64,000 bases of DNA, taken from contig UQGG01000037.1 in assembly GCA_900540475.1 (NCBI GenBank), positions 1 through 64,000 on the forward strand. Direction: 5' to 3'. This document shows positions 8,225-18,399 of the stretch, piece by piece. Both the position numbers and the translations under genes were made by a program. How positions within the stretch are numbered: the stretch's first letter is position 1; every line of letters starts with the position of its first letter. The stretch is from an uncultured Robinsoniella sp. GTDB taxonomy: Bacteria; Bacillota; Clostridia; Lachnospirales; Lachnospiraceae. The notes beneath the pieces are model-generated. The model ran no database searches. It saw only the letters and a list, made by a program, of their open reading frames with translations, and was not told the DNA's origin.

Positions 8225-11200
8225 ATGAAGAGGAAAGCATTAAAAAAACTATTGTCGGCAGTTTTGGCAGCAGCTATGGTTGTAACATCGGGTGTACCCA
8301 TGGGTCCGTTAACGGCGCAGGCGGCAGGAAATGAAAACAGTCCCACGCTGACGGTGGATATGTCGTCGTCAGGGCGGGCGCTGAAGCATGGTGCAACGGG
8401 CTGGCTCTATGGACAGGGAGACGATGAGGTTCCAACATCCAATATGATCACTCCGCTAAAGGCGAACACGGCTGTGCAGAAAGCACCTTACGGAATGCAG
8501 CATCCAAATGGTGATGTTCTGGATACGGCAAAGACATTTCTGGATTCCGGCGGTAAGCATATCCAGATCTATGTACCGGATTATTATGCACTCTGGGGAT
8601 ATGAATTTACCGGAACTGAATACTATATGAAGATTCTGAAAATGCAGGCGCAGGCTTGTATTGACGCGGGAATTCAGGATGAAGCAGTTTATGTATTGTA
8701 TAATGAACCCTCGGAAAACTGGGTGGGCGAGTACCAGGATGATAAAGGGAATAAAGTAACCGGATGGAACAGCATGTTTTGGTTCTGGAAAGACATGGTA
8801 GATGCGTTAAGAGAAGTATACCGGGACAATGGCATTGAAACGGAACCAAAGACAGCGGGTCTGAACCTTGCAGCATATAATAATTCGATTATGGACAGTT
8901 ATATAAAGTTCTGTGTAGAGCACAACTGTATGCCGGAGATTATTTCCTGGCATGATTTATCCACCTGGCAGTTTAATAGCTTTGGCAATGAATTTAACCA
9001 TTACCGCAGTTTAGAAGCAAAGTACCTGACACAGGAAAACCAGGAAAAATACGGCGTGGATATCACTCCCAGGGAAATCGTAATCAATGAATATGCAGAC
9101 CGCTATGAGTGTGCGTCGCCTGGAAATCTGGTTCGGTGGATTGGGCTTTTCGAAGATTATGATGTAGCGGGATGCCTTCCCTTCTGGCATTTCTCCAATA
9201 ACCTGAATGGTCTTGCAGCGGATAATAACGAAGGCAGCGGGGCATGGTGGCTGTATAAATGGTATGGAGATATGTCCGGCAGCTATCTGACTGTCAATAC
9301 AACAAATGCAGAAAAATCAGATTTTTATGGTGCGGCATCCATTGATGAAAACAAGAAAAGTGCAAATGTTATTTTCGGCGGCAAAAGCGGAAATGCCAAC
9401 ATTGTTCTGGATCAATTAGACACTACCCAGACCTTTGGAGAAGCATCGAAGGTTCATGTAAAAGTGGAAGCTACGGATTACACTGGCTTTCATGGTGTTG
9501 CAGATGAGCCCCGTATCATAAAAGAAGGAGCTCTGACCGTAGAAAACGGGAAGGTTACAGTTCCCATGAGCGACATGAATTCTATGAGCGGTTACCGCAT
9601 TACCGTAACCCAGGCAGGGGATGAAGAAACGGCAGGCCTTCTTGGAAGTACCTGGAAAGCTTTGCATGAGGCAGAAGATGGAAGCCTGGGCGGAAATGCC
9701 AAGGTGGGAAATGCAGATCAATTTTATGCCTGCTCCAACAGAAAGAAAGTGGATTACGTAGATACGGCAAGCGACAGCGTCACTTTAAATGTTACCGTTC
9801 CAAAAGATGGTTACTATAAATACGATATGGTTTATTGTGCGGCAACAGGAGTAAATACAGGAAATCCCGATAAGAACACACCATATACAGCAATCCAGAC
9901 GCTTACTGTTGACGGAAACGAGCCAATTACCATGGAGCTTCCCAATACCCTTCACTGGTCGATGGGAGGTATGTACAGCACGTATCTGAAACTGACAGCC
10001 GGTTCCCACACGCTGAAAATTGCAGGAACAGACAGTCAGGGTAAAGCTACACCGGATTGTGTTTATCTGACTTACGAGGGAACAGAAGAAGAAGATACGG
10101 ATTATCATACAACTTATGAAGCAGAGCTTGGCGAGTTCAATGAGCTTCTGGGAGCAGCAACAACCCTCACAACGGTAAAAGAAGGCGTGACAGGATATAT
10201 CACAGGTTTGGGTGACCGCAAAGTTACAGAGGGCGGAGGGGTTCGCTTTAACGTAGTAGTACCGGATAACGGCATGTATACTGTTGCCCTGAATTATAAA
10301 GCAGAGCAGGAGGCAGCAGCAAATCTTTATATTGGTAATGACGCAGTGAATCTGGACAACCTCCGTGCTTCCATAGCACTTCCTGCAACGGGAGAGAACT
10401 GGTCGAAAGCATATCAGACCGTATTCCTGGAAAAAGGAATTAACATTGTGGATATTGACTGCGATGGTAACGTGAAGCTGGATTACATGAGCGTCAGTCT
10501 TGGGAAGGACAGCCAGCCGGTATCCGTAGTGGAAGCTGAATCCGGAGAACTGACAGGAGAAGCATCTGTAGGCGGAAGCCAAAATGTACAGGCATTTGCT
10601 TCAGGCAGCGGGTATGTAAGCGGTATAAAAGCAGCAAACAGCGTGGAATTAATCCCGGAAGATGATCCTGATTTTACAATCCTGGGATTGGGACGAGTAA
10701 AGGATCTGGGCGAAGATATCGATCAAAACAGTTTAGTCATTCATGTAAACGTGCCGGAAGAAGGTTCCTATAAAATGGCAGTTTACCAATCCAGCGGAGA
10801 GCTGTTTGGAAAACATGACTACAATGCACAGATGACAGAGCGCTATGCATCCTTCTCAGTTAACGGAAGTGAACCGGTTAAAACTGTGTTCCGAAATACT
10901 TATAGTGATGAAACATTCCGTGCCCAGGTTGTGGATTTAACTTTAAGTGCAGGAGACAATACAATTCGCATTTACAATGACAATTCCAAGGTTGTAACCA
11001 ATGGGGTGTTAAAGAGCGGCAAGTGGGAACACCGACCGGAAAACATAGATTATGGCGTATTAACGAACTATACCCCGAATTTTGACAAGTTTGAATTCTA
11101 CAAAGTTACCAGTGATACAGATGTGGAAGAAAGCAGTACCTATAAAGTTATCACCAAGTCCACAGATGGAGGGAAGGTGAAGGCTGACAAAACCAATGTG

Positions 11201-13444
11201 GAAAAAGGGGAAGCTGTTTTACTGACATTTGCAGCGGATCAGGGATGCTCCCTTACAGAAGCATTTGCAGGCGGCGTAAGTATCATGGATCAGTTAACGT
11301 CAGATGGAGGTATTGTACGAATCCTGGATGTGCAGCAGGATATGGAAGTAGAAGCATATTACGAAGTGAAAGATTATTCGGCGCAGAAGAAACAGGTGGA
11401 GTATGTATATTCCGTAAATGCAGGAGACGTGGATCCGGCTACCGTCAGTCCGGGAGACAGCTTTGGTGCCAGAAATACGGTAACTGACCAGTTCTATGGG
11501 GAAGATCCCGCAAGCGGTTATAGCTGGGGCGTAGTGGATACCTATGTGTATAATGACCGTTATCCCAATTGGCTGACAGGCGCAAAAACATGGCCCTGTG
11601 AAAATGATAATGCAACCGATGCATCTCCTAAATCCAAATCATTCCGTTATGCGAAGGATCAGAAAGTGGACGATATAGGAGTGGCTTATCAGTTTGACCT
11701 GGATGCAGGAGTGACATATGATGTGGAATTAGGGTATTATGTGCCCGGATCCTGGACAAATGCAGGGAACCCCAGAACGATGAAACTGACATTTAATGAT
11801 GAAGTAATAGAAGACGGATTTACGGCTTCCAACGATTCCAACAATCCTTATGTAATTAAGGCAAAGGCATCCCCGGATGAAAATGGGCAGCTGGTAATCC
11901 AGACATCCTGTGCAGCAAATGCAGTATGGGGACCCGTGATCAGTTACATCAATATTATGAATCAGGTTGATTTTACCAAATTGCAGGATGTAGTGAATAA
12001 ATACAAGGATCTTGAAGAAAATGTTTATACTCAGGATACCTGGGCAGAATTTGCAAAAGCTTATGAATATGCTGAGGGAATCATTGGTTCTGAAGATATC
12101 ACCATGTCAGATATGTATGATGCACTCTACGATTTAGAATTAGCAGCTGAAAAATTAGAAAAAGCAGTCCATAAGGATGAATTGAAAAATTTATATGATC
12201 AATATAAGAATTATGCAGAGGAGACAGGACAGGGTATCACATCCGATGTGGATTGGAACGAGTTTTTGATTGCCTGCGAAAATGCAGCATTTATCCTGGA
12301 AAGAGACCAGGTGCGTCAGGAGAGTGTGGAAGCAGTACAGAGCCGTCTTCAAAATGCATCGAAAAAACTTGTGGCAATTGCAGGTATTGAAATAACCAAA
12401 ACGCCGGATCGTATGTCTTATTATGTAGGAGATGGATTTGATCCTTCGGGACTTATTGTCACTGCAGAAGACACAAAAGGGAATAAAAAAGTACTCACTC
12501 AGGAGGAGTACACCTTAAGTGGATATGATTTTGGCACTGCCGGAACGAAAGAAATCAAAGTAACCTATATGGGTAAAACAGCGTCATTTACCGTAGAAGT
12601 CACCGTTGCTCCTGTGCCGGATCCTGAATTAAGAAATATTACAGCCTGGGTCAATAAAACAATCTATATTGCTGGTGAAGCATTTGACAAGTCCTCACTA
12701 TGGGTAACTGCCCTTTACAGTGATGGTTCCACAAAAACGGTATCTGACTATACGGTGACCGGTTTTAATTCCCAGAAAGGCGGAACAATTACGCTGACCA
12801 TTGTATATCAGGGCTTCACGGCAAAAGCCGACTTGTTTATTCAGGAAAAATCCGTACCGCCAGTAACGACTCCGGTAAAGGCACCACAGGCACCAAAGGT
12901 TAAAGCGCAGTCTGCCGGATATAACAGCATCCAGGTGAAATGGAATCAAGTAAATGATGCAGATGGCTATGTAATTTACCGTTCCACATCTAAAAAAGGC
13001 AAATATAACAAAATAAAAACCATAACTACAGGGTCAGTATTAACGGTTAAAGACAAAAAACGTGTATTTAACCGCACCTACTATTATAAGGTAAAAGCTT
13101 ATAAAAAAGCAGAGAGCAAGACATTATACTCCCAATATTCCAATATTGTAAGTGTGAAAACCAAAGTGGCAGCCCCTGCATTAACTCTGAAGAAAGCATC
13201 CTCCACCAGCCTGCGCATATCCTGGAAAAAAGTCAGCGGAGCTGACGGCTACCAGATTGCGTATTCCACAAAAAAAGGATCGGGATATCAAACGGTAACG
13301 GTAAATAAGAACAACACCAGATATACCAGCAAAAATCTGAAAAAAGGTAAGACATACTATGTAAGAATGCGTGGATACCGAATGGTAAAAGGGAAAAAGG
13401 TGAATGGCAGCTGGTCGGCTGTGAAGAGCATGAAATTGAAATAA
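8225..13444 (+). CDS. Secreted multidomain glycoside hydrolase (GH39-like/clan GH-A barrel)
   Basis: 1739 residues. Signal peptide 1-34 (KLLSAVLAAAMVV... AQAA). Residues about 50-370 look like a clan GH-A TIM barrel: YNEPSEN near residue 160 would hold the acid/base Glu and VINEYAD near 290 the nucleophile Glu, most like GH39. Next come a beta-domain, three carbohydrate-binding-like beta-sandwiches (about 480-620, 625-760, 765-960; CBM35/CBM6-like EAE starts), a helical FIVAR-like region (about 1255-1390), two Ig-like Big_3 domains (about 1395-1545) and two Lys-rich FN3 repeats to the C-terminus. There is no LPXTG motif. GGAGG precedes the ATG. It probably attacks a plant or host glycan outside the cell; the exact substrate is not predictable. 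Domain limits are approximate. Confidence 0.75.
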   Translation: MKRKALKKLLSAVLAAAMVVTSGVPMGPLTAQAAGNENSPTLTVDMSSSGRALKHGATGWLYGQGDDEVPTSNMITPLKANTAVQKAPYGMQHPNGDVLDTAKTFLDSGGKHIQIYVPDYYALWGYEFTGTEYYMKILKMQAQACIDAGIQDEAVYVLYNEPSENWVGEYQDDKGNKVTGWNSMFWFWKDMVDALREVYRDNGIETEPKTAGLNLAAYNNSIMDSYIKFCVEHNCMPEIISWHDLSTWQFNSFGNEFNHYRSLEAKYLTQENQEKYGVDITPREIVINEYADRYECASPGNLVRWIGLFEDYDVAGCLPFWHFSNNLNGLAADNNEGSGAWWLYKWYGDMSGSYLTVNTTNAEKSDFYGAASIDENKKSANVIFGGKSGNANIVLDQLDTTQTFGEASKVHVKVEATDYTGFHGVADEPRIIKEGALTVENGKVTVPMSDMNSMSGYRITVTQAGDEETAGLLGSTWKALHEAEDGSLGGNAKVGNADQFYACSNRKKVDYVDTASDSVTLNVTVPKDGYYKYDMVYCAATGVNTGNPDKNTPYTAIQTLTVDGNEPITMELPNTLHWSMGGMYSTYLKLTAGSHTLKIAGTDSQGKATPDCVYLTYEGTEEEDTDYHTTYEAELGEFNELLGAATTLTTVKEGVTGYITGLGDRKVTEGGGVRFNVVVPDNGMYTVALNYKAEQEAAANLYIGNDAVNLDNLRASIALPATGENWSKAYQTVFLEKGINIVDIDCDGNVKLDYMSVSLGKDSQPVSVVEAESGELTGEASVGGSQNVQAFASGSGYVSGIKAANSVELIPEDDPDFTILGLGRVKDLGEDIDQNSLVIHVNVPEEGSYKMAVYQSSGELFGKHDYNAQMTERYASFSVNGSEPVKTVFRNTYSDETFRAQVVDLTLSAGDNTIRIYNDNSKVVTNGVLKSGKWEHRPENIDYGVLTNYTPNFDKFEFYKVTSDTDVEESSTYKVITKSTDGGKVKADKTNVEKGEAVLLTFAADQGCSLTEAFAGGVSIMDQLTSDGGIVRILDVQQDMEVEAYYEVKDYSAQKKQVEYVYSVNAGDVDPATVSPGDSFGARNTVTDQFYGEDPASGYSWGVVDTYVYNDRYPNWLTGAKTWPCENDNATDASPKSKSFRYAKDQKVDDIGVAYQFDLDAGVTYDVELGYYVPGSWTNAGNPRTMKLTFNDEVIEDGFTASNDSNNPYVIKAKASPDENGQLVIQTSCAANAVWGPVISYINIMNQVDFTKLQDVVNKYKDLEENVYTQDTWAEFAKAYEYAEGIIGSEDITMSDMYDALYDLELAAEKLEKAVHKDELKNLYDQYKNYAEETGQGITSDVDWNEFLIACENAAFILERDQVRQESVEAVQSRLQNASKKLVAIAGIEITKTPDRMSYYVGDGFDPSGLIVTAEDTKGNKKVLTQEEYTLSGYDFGTAGTKEIKVTYMGKTASFTVEVTVAPVPDPELRNITAWVNKTIYIAGEAFDKSSLWVTALYSDGSTKTVSDYTVTGFNSQKGGTITLTIVYQGFTAKADLFIQEKSVPPVTTPVKAPQAPKVKAQSAGYNSIQVKWNQVNDADGYVIYRSTSKKGKYNKIKTITTGSVLTVKDKKRVFNRTYYYKVKAYKKAESKTLYSQYSNIVSVKTKVAAPALTLKKASSTSLRISWKKVSGADGYQIAYSTKKGSGYQTVTVNKNNTRYTSKNLKKGKTYYVRMRGYRMVKGKKVNGSWSAVKSMKLK

Positions 13445-13521
13445 GAGGTAAGTATATTACCAGATTAAAGAACTTTGATATCACGTGATAAGAAACGTAC
13501 AAGTTATTTAAGAGTAGTAAG

Positions 13522-13578
13522 AACCGCAGAATATATTTCTTCACCAATGAGTGAATGATATATATTCTGTGGTTTTTC
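13522..13578 (+). terminator. Intrinsic terminator after the large glycosidase gene
   Basis: A 15-bp stem (AACCGCAGAATATAT at 13522-13536 with ATATATTCTGTGGTT at 13560-13574, one G-U pair) is followed by TTTTTCTT. It sits between two convergent genes. Confidence 0.8.
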
Positions 13579-13612
13579 TTCGTTTCCTGTCCGCTCCTAA
13601 AAATTATAAAAA

Positions 13613-14947
13613 TTAATTTTCATCTGTTGGTATTTCAGCAATATTCTTACTCAAAATATACACAATAATAAAATACAAAAGATATAAGACTGTAAAGCAC
13701 AAGAAAAAAATTCCAATCGTTTTTATACAAAAATTATTCAATTCCCAAGGTAGTATATGATTGAGTTTATAGTTTATAAAAGGCACGCTTATCCCCAATA
13801 TAACAAAACACATACCGGTAGGAAAAAATAAATTGACTAATATTTGTTTTATAATTATTCTTTTTAGCTGCTCTTTACTTTTTCCTAAATAATGTAATAT
13901 TCTAAATTCTCTCACCTGAAGTTGAATCGCAATGATCTGCTGCAAGGATAAGATAGAAAAATATATCACGATAAATATCATGCTGATAATTATTTGCAGA
14001 AAACCCATCCAAAGCTGATTATTTTCATCAAAAAGATAAAATTTTGATTGAAACATAAATGTGCCGAACACGAATGACATAGAAGATAAAAATAAGCACA
14101 TACAATATATCCCATTTAAAGTGGAATTTGTATTTGCACCACAAGTCATTTTTGCAATCATATAAAGTCTCTCTTTATGAAATAAACTTATTGGTTGTTT
14201 TTGTCTCACAAAAGATAAATAATGATAGATCCATTGATAGAACGAAAAAACTGCCAAAATAATTGGAAGGAAAGCAAATGACATAATCGCCATAATAATA
14301 TCGTTCGATAAGAACACGAATCCACTGAAGATCAACAAGAGTATCAGCATATTAATTAAAAAAATAATACCCCATACCCGACACGGCCTTCTCCCTCCCA
14401 AATGTTGGTTTCGTTTTTTTTCAACCATTAACTCAGAAATCTCAAGCTCGCAGATTCTTCTTTTTATACGATACATTGAGAACAGCTCTATGACACAGAA
14501 ATATGCGAAAGTGTATCCAAAGCACTGAAAATAAATTGATAAATTAAGCCCGCCGCTGCCTGCTGATAATAAAACTTCAGATATGATATAACAAATCATA
14601 AAGCTTAAAAGACTGCAGACTATAAAACACAAAAATCCAATGATACAAAATTCACATAAAAACATATTTACCAGTTTCTTTTTTTCCATTCCTAAAAGGA
14701 TATAATTGGCAAACTCTTTTGCGCGTTGTTTTAACATGAATTTATGAATATAAGAGATTAGAATGATTAAAATAATTGAAATCAACAATGGTAAAGACAT
14801 GCTCTGAAACCCCGCTTCTACATCAGCAATAAGAGCAATATAATTGGATATAAACATAAACAAAAGAAGGAGCACTGTTGTGGTTATAAATAGCAGATAG
14901 TCAAAAAGAGAGCGTTTCGCATTTCTCAAGGCTAATTTAAAATACAT
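13613..14947 (-). CDS. FtsX-like ABC transporter permease (Bce-type, compact)
   Basis: 444 residues with about eight to ten hydrophobic segments and an N-terminal MYFKLALRNAKRSLFDY, the typical start of FtsX/BceB-type permeases. At 444 residues it is shorter than BceB (about 650) and lacks the large extracellular loop. The ATG at 14947 has GGAGGC upstream and overlaps the ATPase gene's end by 11 bases, so the two are co-translated. It probably exports or senses an antimicrobial compound or lipid together with the fused ATPase. Confidence 0.8.
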   Translation of the reverse strand: MYFKLALRNAKRSLFDYLLFITTTVLLLLFMFISNYIALIADVEAGFQSMSLPLLISIILIILISYIHKFMLKQRAKEFANYILLGMEKKKLVNMFLCEFCIIGFLCFIVCSLLSFMICYIISEVLLSAGSGGLNLSIYFQCFGYTFAYFCVIELFSMYRIKRRICELEISELMVEKKRNQHLGGRRPCRVWGIIFLINMLILLLIFSGFVFLSNDIIMAIMSFAFLPIILAVFSFYQWIYHYLSFVRQKQPISLFHKERLYMIAKMTCGANTNSTLNGIYCMCLFLSSMSFVFGTFMFQSKFYLFDENNQLWMGFLQIIISMIFIVIYFSILSLQQIIAIQLQVREFRILHYLGKSKEQLKRIIIKQILVNLFFPTGMCFVILGISVPFINYKLNHILPWELNNFCIKTIGIFFLCFTVLYLLYFIIVYILSKNIAEIPTDEN

Positions 14948-16016
14948 AATTCTCTGCCTCCTCAATTTGAGCAATCGTATCTAAAATATCAGTAAAAAAA
15001 GATTGCTTTGTTTTCTGCCCCCGTTCTAGTTTTACCTTTATCATGCCATCTTGTAAAAACATTATTTCGTCGCAGTAACTGGCGGATAGTGCATCATGTG
15101 TAGCCATTAAAATAGTTGCACCATATTCTTTCCGCATTAACAGAAATGTTTCCAACAGCTGTCTGGTAGAATGGGAATCTAATGCACCAGTTGGCTCATC
15201 GGCTAAAATTAAGCTCGGATTAATGGCTATTGCCCTGGCACAGGCACATCGCTGCCGCTGACCACCGGATACTTCATAGGGATATTTTTGTAAAATTTCT
15301 ATAATATCCAATGTTTTAGCAACACTTAAAATAGTGTCCTTGATTTTTTCCTTTGCTTCTTCTTTAATTGTTAAGGCAAGTGCTATGTTTTCGTAAATTG
15401 TTAAAGTCTCCAATAAATTATACTCTTGAAAAACGAAGCCTAAATGATTTCTGCGAAAATGAGCTAATTCTTTGTCCGAGATTTCAGCTATGTTTTGTCC
15501 GTTGAGTTCAATAATTCCGGCAGTTGCTTTGTCGACGGTTGCGATGATATTTAATAGGGTCGACTTTCCGGAACCGGATGCCCCCATAATGCCGACAAAT
15601 CGTCCTTTTGAAACATTAAAACTAATGTTATTTACAGCAGTAGTAGATGAACTTGCTGTTTTATAAATCTTTCTGACATTTTTCAGCCTTAATATGCAAG
15701 GAGCTTTCAGATTTTGATTTTCAAATTCTAAATGATCTTTACCAATCCAATTTGTTATGACCTCCATAAGCAGTTGATTAGATTTTTCCTTTATTTTATC
15801 ATCTGGTATGTATTCACCCAGAAGTAATTCATTTAAGGTGATATCTAACAAACTGCAAAGGGGCATAAATAAAGAGGGGTCAGGCATAGATTTACCCCGT
15901 TCCCATTTTGATATTGCCTTGTCAGTAATACCCAGTTTTTCTGATAATTGCATTTGTGTAATATTTTTATTTTTACGGCATTTGGAAATGAATTGACCTA
16001 TTTTTTCCTGGTCCAA
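14937..16016 (-). CDS. XRE-HTH domain fused to ABC transporter ATPase
   Basis: 359 residues. Residues 1-65 are an XRE-type helix-turn-helix (MQLSEKLGITDKAISKWERG). Residues about 105-335 are a full ABC ATPase with Walker A GASGSGKS, the signature VSGGQRQR, Walker B LILADEPTG and the H-loop MATHD. The TTG start is set by GGAGGG eight bases upstream; the ATG nearby is out of frame. One polypeptide therefore joins the transporter motor to a DNA-binding head, so the pump may control its own transcription. It is the first gene of a two-gene operon, with inverted repeats upstream that could be its operator. Confidence 0.85.
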   Translation of the reverse strand: MDQEKIGQFISKCRKNKNITQMQLSEKLGITDKAISKWERGKSMPDPSLFMPLCSLLDITLNELLLGEYIPDDKIKEKSNQLLMEVITNWIGKDHLEFENQNLKAPCILRLKNVRKIYKTASSSTTAVNNISFNVSKGRFVGIMGASGSGKSTLLNIIATVDKATAGIIELNGQNIAEISDKELAHFRRNHLGFVFQEYNLLETLTIYENIALALTIKEEAKEKIKDTILSVAKTLDIIEILQKYPYEVSGGQRQRCACARAIAINPSLILADEPTGALDSHSTRQLLETFLLMRKEYGATILMATHDALSASYCDEIMFLQDGMIKVKLERGQKTKQSFFTDILDTIAQIEEAENYVF

Positions 16017-16125
16017 TTTTCATACCCTCCTTCTCTCTGCTTTACTAGTGCCGCCCGGCGGCATTAGAGCATTTTTCTAATACGCTCTAAGTCCAATTTT
16101 AAATACTTTAGCTGCCAATTAACAC

Positions 16126-16190
16126 CTACCAGTGGTAGAGTTAACAAAAAATGTATATTTCTGCCAACTCTACTATTAGTTTATATTATA
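16126..16190 (-). promoter_or_regulatory. Candidate promoter and operator of the XRE-ATPase operon
   Basis: On the minus strand a TATAAT (16190-16185) is followed by an 8-bp inverted repeat, AACTCTAC (16166-16173) against GTAGAGTT (16135-16142), and a 13-bp palindrome CTACCAGTGGTAG (16126-16138). The -35 is weak. Two small hairpins follow at 16049-16063 (TGCCGC/GCGGCA) and 16065-16089 (TAGAGC/GCTCTA). Dyads downstream of the -10 box fit repression by the operon's own HTH head, by inference. Confidence 0.45.
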
Positions 16191-16245
16191 TCTTAGCACA
16201 GATTGGGAAGTGTTTCATCAGTTGTTCTAACTGGGACTTTGCTGA

Positions 16246-18399
16246 TTAAGAGGTTTTGTATTTAGCTGCTATCTTCAGTCTGCCGCCCATCCTGCTGAGC
16301 AGCTCATTGGAAATGCTGCCTGAATGATCTGCGACTTCCGGTGCAGATAATCCACTGTGATTGTCTATTAGCGTTGCAATATCCCCAACGGACACTTCAG
16401 GAATATCAGTTACATCAACAAGGAGCTGATCCATGCAGATCCTTCCTATAATGGGAGCCGGGTATCCATGAATGGTCACGTTCCCCTGATTGCCGGACAG
16501 ATTTCTGGGGAAACCGTCCGCGTAGCCCATGGGAAGGACCGCAATGAAACTGTCTCTGTCTGCCGTGAAGGCCCTTCCATAGCCGGCGGTATCTCCTTTT
16601 TTTATCTGACGCAGAAGAATAATCCGTGACTTTAGAGACAGTACGGGACGTAAATCCAGCTGCAGCCTGGTTTTATCATTGGGAGAGCTGGTAACACCAT
16701 ATAGGGCGATTCCGGCTCTTACATAATTACATTTAAGCTCCGGATAGTTCAAAAGTCCATAGCTGCTCTGTATGTGTATTTTTGGAAGGCTCATGCCTTT
16801 CTGCTCCAGTGTTTGGAGAAGCTGAGAGAAACTGCTGACCTGCTTTTTCGTAAAACTTATATCCGCTGTTTTCAGGCTGTCAGAAACGCATAAATGGGTG
16901 TATATTCCGCGTATGTTTAAATATTTTAATCGAGATATCTGAAAAACGCCATTTGTATTCCCGGCATCTAAGCCGAGCCGGTGCATTCCTGTGTCAATTT
17001 TAATATGAACCTTTACGGAGGTCTTTTGTCTGTTTAACTCTTCCCCATAATCCAAATCAATAACCGTTTGGGAAAGATTGTATTTATGCAGCTCCCTTGC
17101 CCTGGCTGGATTTGTATAACCCAGGATGAGTATTTCACCGGAAATGCCATAACTGCGTAATTGAATCCCCTCATCAATTGTGGCAACAGCAAATGCCCGA
17201 ACGCCAATCCCATTCAGATATGTGGTGATTTCAAAAGATCCATGTCCATAGGCATTTGCTTTTACAACAGCCATCAGCTCGCAGCCATCAGGCATATTTT
17301 TTTTTAATAGCTGTACATTATGCTTTAAATTATGATAACTAATTTCGATCCAGGACCGTTCTTTCTCGTTCTTGTTAAGCTTCCTGTTCTTCTTTGATAT
17401 ATTTCTAAATACAACTATGAAAGGGGCAGAGAATACTAAAGTCGCTATACAGACTGAAATATAATGGAGCAGGCTATTCGCTATGAGCAGCTTCTCCATG
17501 CCGAACATTTTCGCGAAGCTTCGAACTGCCAGGATCATCATGGGGTGAATGATATAAATAATCAGCGCCGTATTTCTCAGCAATATGGATCTATGTCCTT
17601 TAAAAAACGTCAATGCCGTAAATAAAAAATACATACATGGCAGCAGTGTAATATACATGCTGTCATGGCGCTGTAATTTGAAATGGTGGAGCACCAGCCC
17701 TTCGGCAATCATAGTTATAAATGATACCACAAATCCGGTGACGCACCCTTTTAGTGAAATCTGAATGGATTTACCGGATTGATGCGCTGCCATACCCCCC
17801 AGTACAAAAAATACAGGAGCATAAAAAATCCCATTGCGTGTATAGTCAGATATTTGAAATAGATCATCATACAACCCTTTTAAAAATGGTATGTTTTTAG
17901 AAAGTCCATAATAGCTGTCACCAAATGCTCCTGTTATATAGAGGATGAAAGTGATAGTAAAGGCTTTTTCATATCCCAGTTTTTTTATGGCAAACCAGGA
18001 TATTACTGCCCCGATAATCGAGGCCGGAAGATACCACAAGTGGTACATTGTACCGTCAAATATAAAGTCTTTTATCATGTTGGGCAAGAGATTGCTCATT
18101 TGAAAGTAACCCATATAAAGATTGACAGGTAAATATATCAATATTGATAGAAGGTATATCTTCAAGGTCTTTTTTATAAAGGTTATCAGCTTATCAGAAT
18201 TATAATTGTATCTTGTAATCAGGAAAAAGCCAGAAGTCATTAGAAAAAATGGAACGGCGATGCGTGCAGCAATGCGGGTCAGTATAAAATCTCCTCTCCC
18301 GCTGTAGGAGGATAATGGGGATATATGTATAGCGATCACCAGAAATGCCGCTGCAAAGCGAAAATAATCAATCCCGGTACAGGATTTGTTCCTATTCAT
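16246..18399 (-). CDS. vanT: VanT-type membrane serine/alanine racemase
   Basis: 717 residues with two parts. Residues 1-340 are an acyltransferase-3-like membrane domain of about ten helices. Residues about 355-717 are an alanine-racemase fold with the PLP lysine in VVKANAYGHG, the racemase motif MGYADGFPR and a C-terminal tyrosine region. This fusion is diagnostic of VanT in vanC/E/G/L/N-type clusters, where it makes D-Ser for D-Ala-D-Ser peptidoglycan precursors. I place the start at ATG 18399: it has GGAG at good spacing and overlaps the vanXY stop by eight bases, while ATG 18405 is too close to the ribosome site. Last gene of the operon. Confidence 0.9.
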   Translation of the reverse strand: MNRNKSCTGIDYFRFAAAFLVIAIHISPLSSYSGRGDFILTRIAARIAVPFFLMTSGFFLITRYNYNSDKLITFIKKTLKIYLLSILIYLPVNLYMGYFQMSNLLPNMIKDFIFDGTMYHLWYLPASIIGAVISWFAIKKLGYEKAFTITFILYITGAFGDSYYGLSKNIPFLKGLYDDLFQISDYTRNGIFYAPVFFVLGGMAAHQSGKSIQISLKGCVTGFVVSFITMIAEGLVLHHFKLQRHDSMYITLLPCMYFLFTALTFFKGHRSILLRNTALIIYIIHPMMILAVRSFAKMFGMEKLLIANSLLHYISVCIATLVFSAPFIVVFRNISKKNRKLNKNEKERSWIEISYHNLKHNVQLLKKNMPDGCELMAVVKANAYGHGSFEITTYLNGIGVRAFAVATIDEGIQLRSYGISGEILILGYTNPARARELHKYNLSQTVIDLDYGEELNRQKTSVKVHIKIDTGMHRLGLDAGNTNGVFQISRLKYLNIRGIYTHLCVSDSLKTADISFTKKQVSSFSQLLQTLEQKGMSLPKIHIQSSYGLLNYPELKCNYVRAGIALYGVTSSPNDKTRLQLDLRPVLSLKSRIILLRQIKKGDTAGYGRAFTADRDSFIAVLPMGYADGFPRNLSGNQGNVTIHGYPAPIIGRICMDQLLVDVTDIPEVSVGDIATLIDNHSGLSAPEVADHSGSISNELLSRMGGRLKIAAKYKTS

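Noticed and set aside
9785..10582. Long minus-strand open frame of 265 codons inside the large glycosidase gene
   Set aside because: It is fully antisense to a well-supported gene, has no ribosome site, and its Cys- and Phe-rich translation looks like an artefact of the opposite codon pattern.
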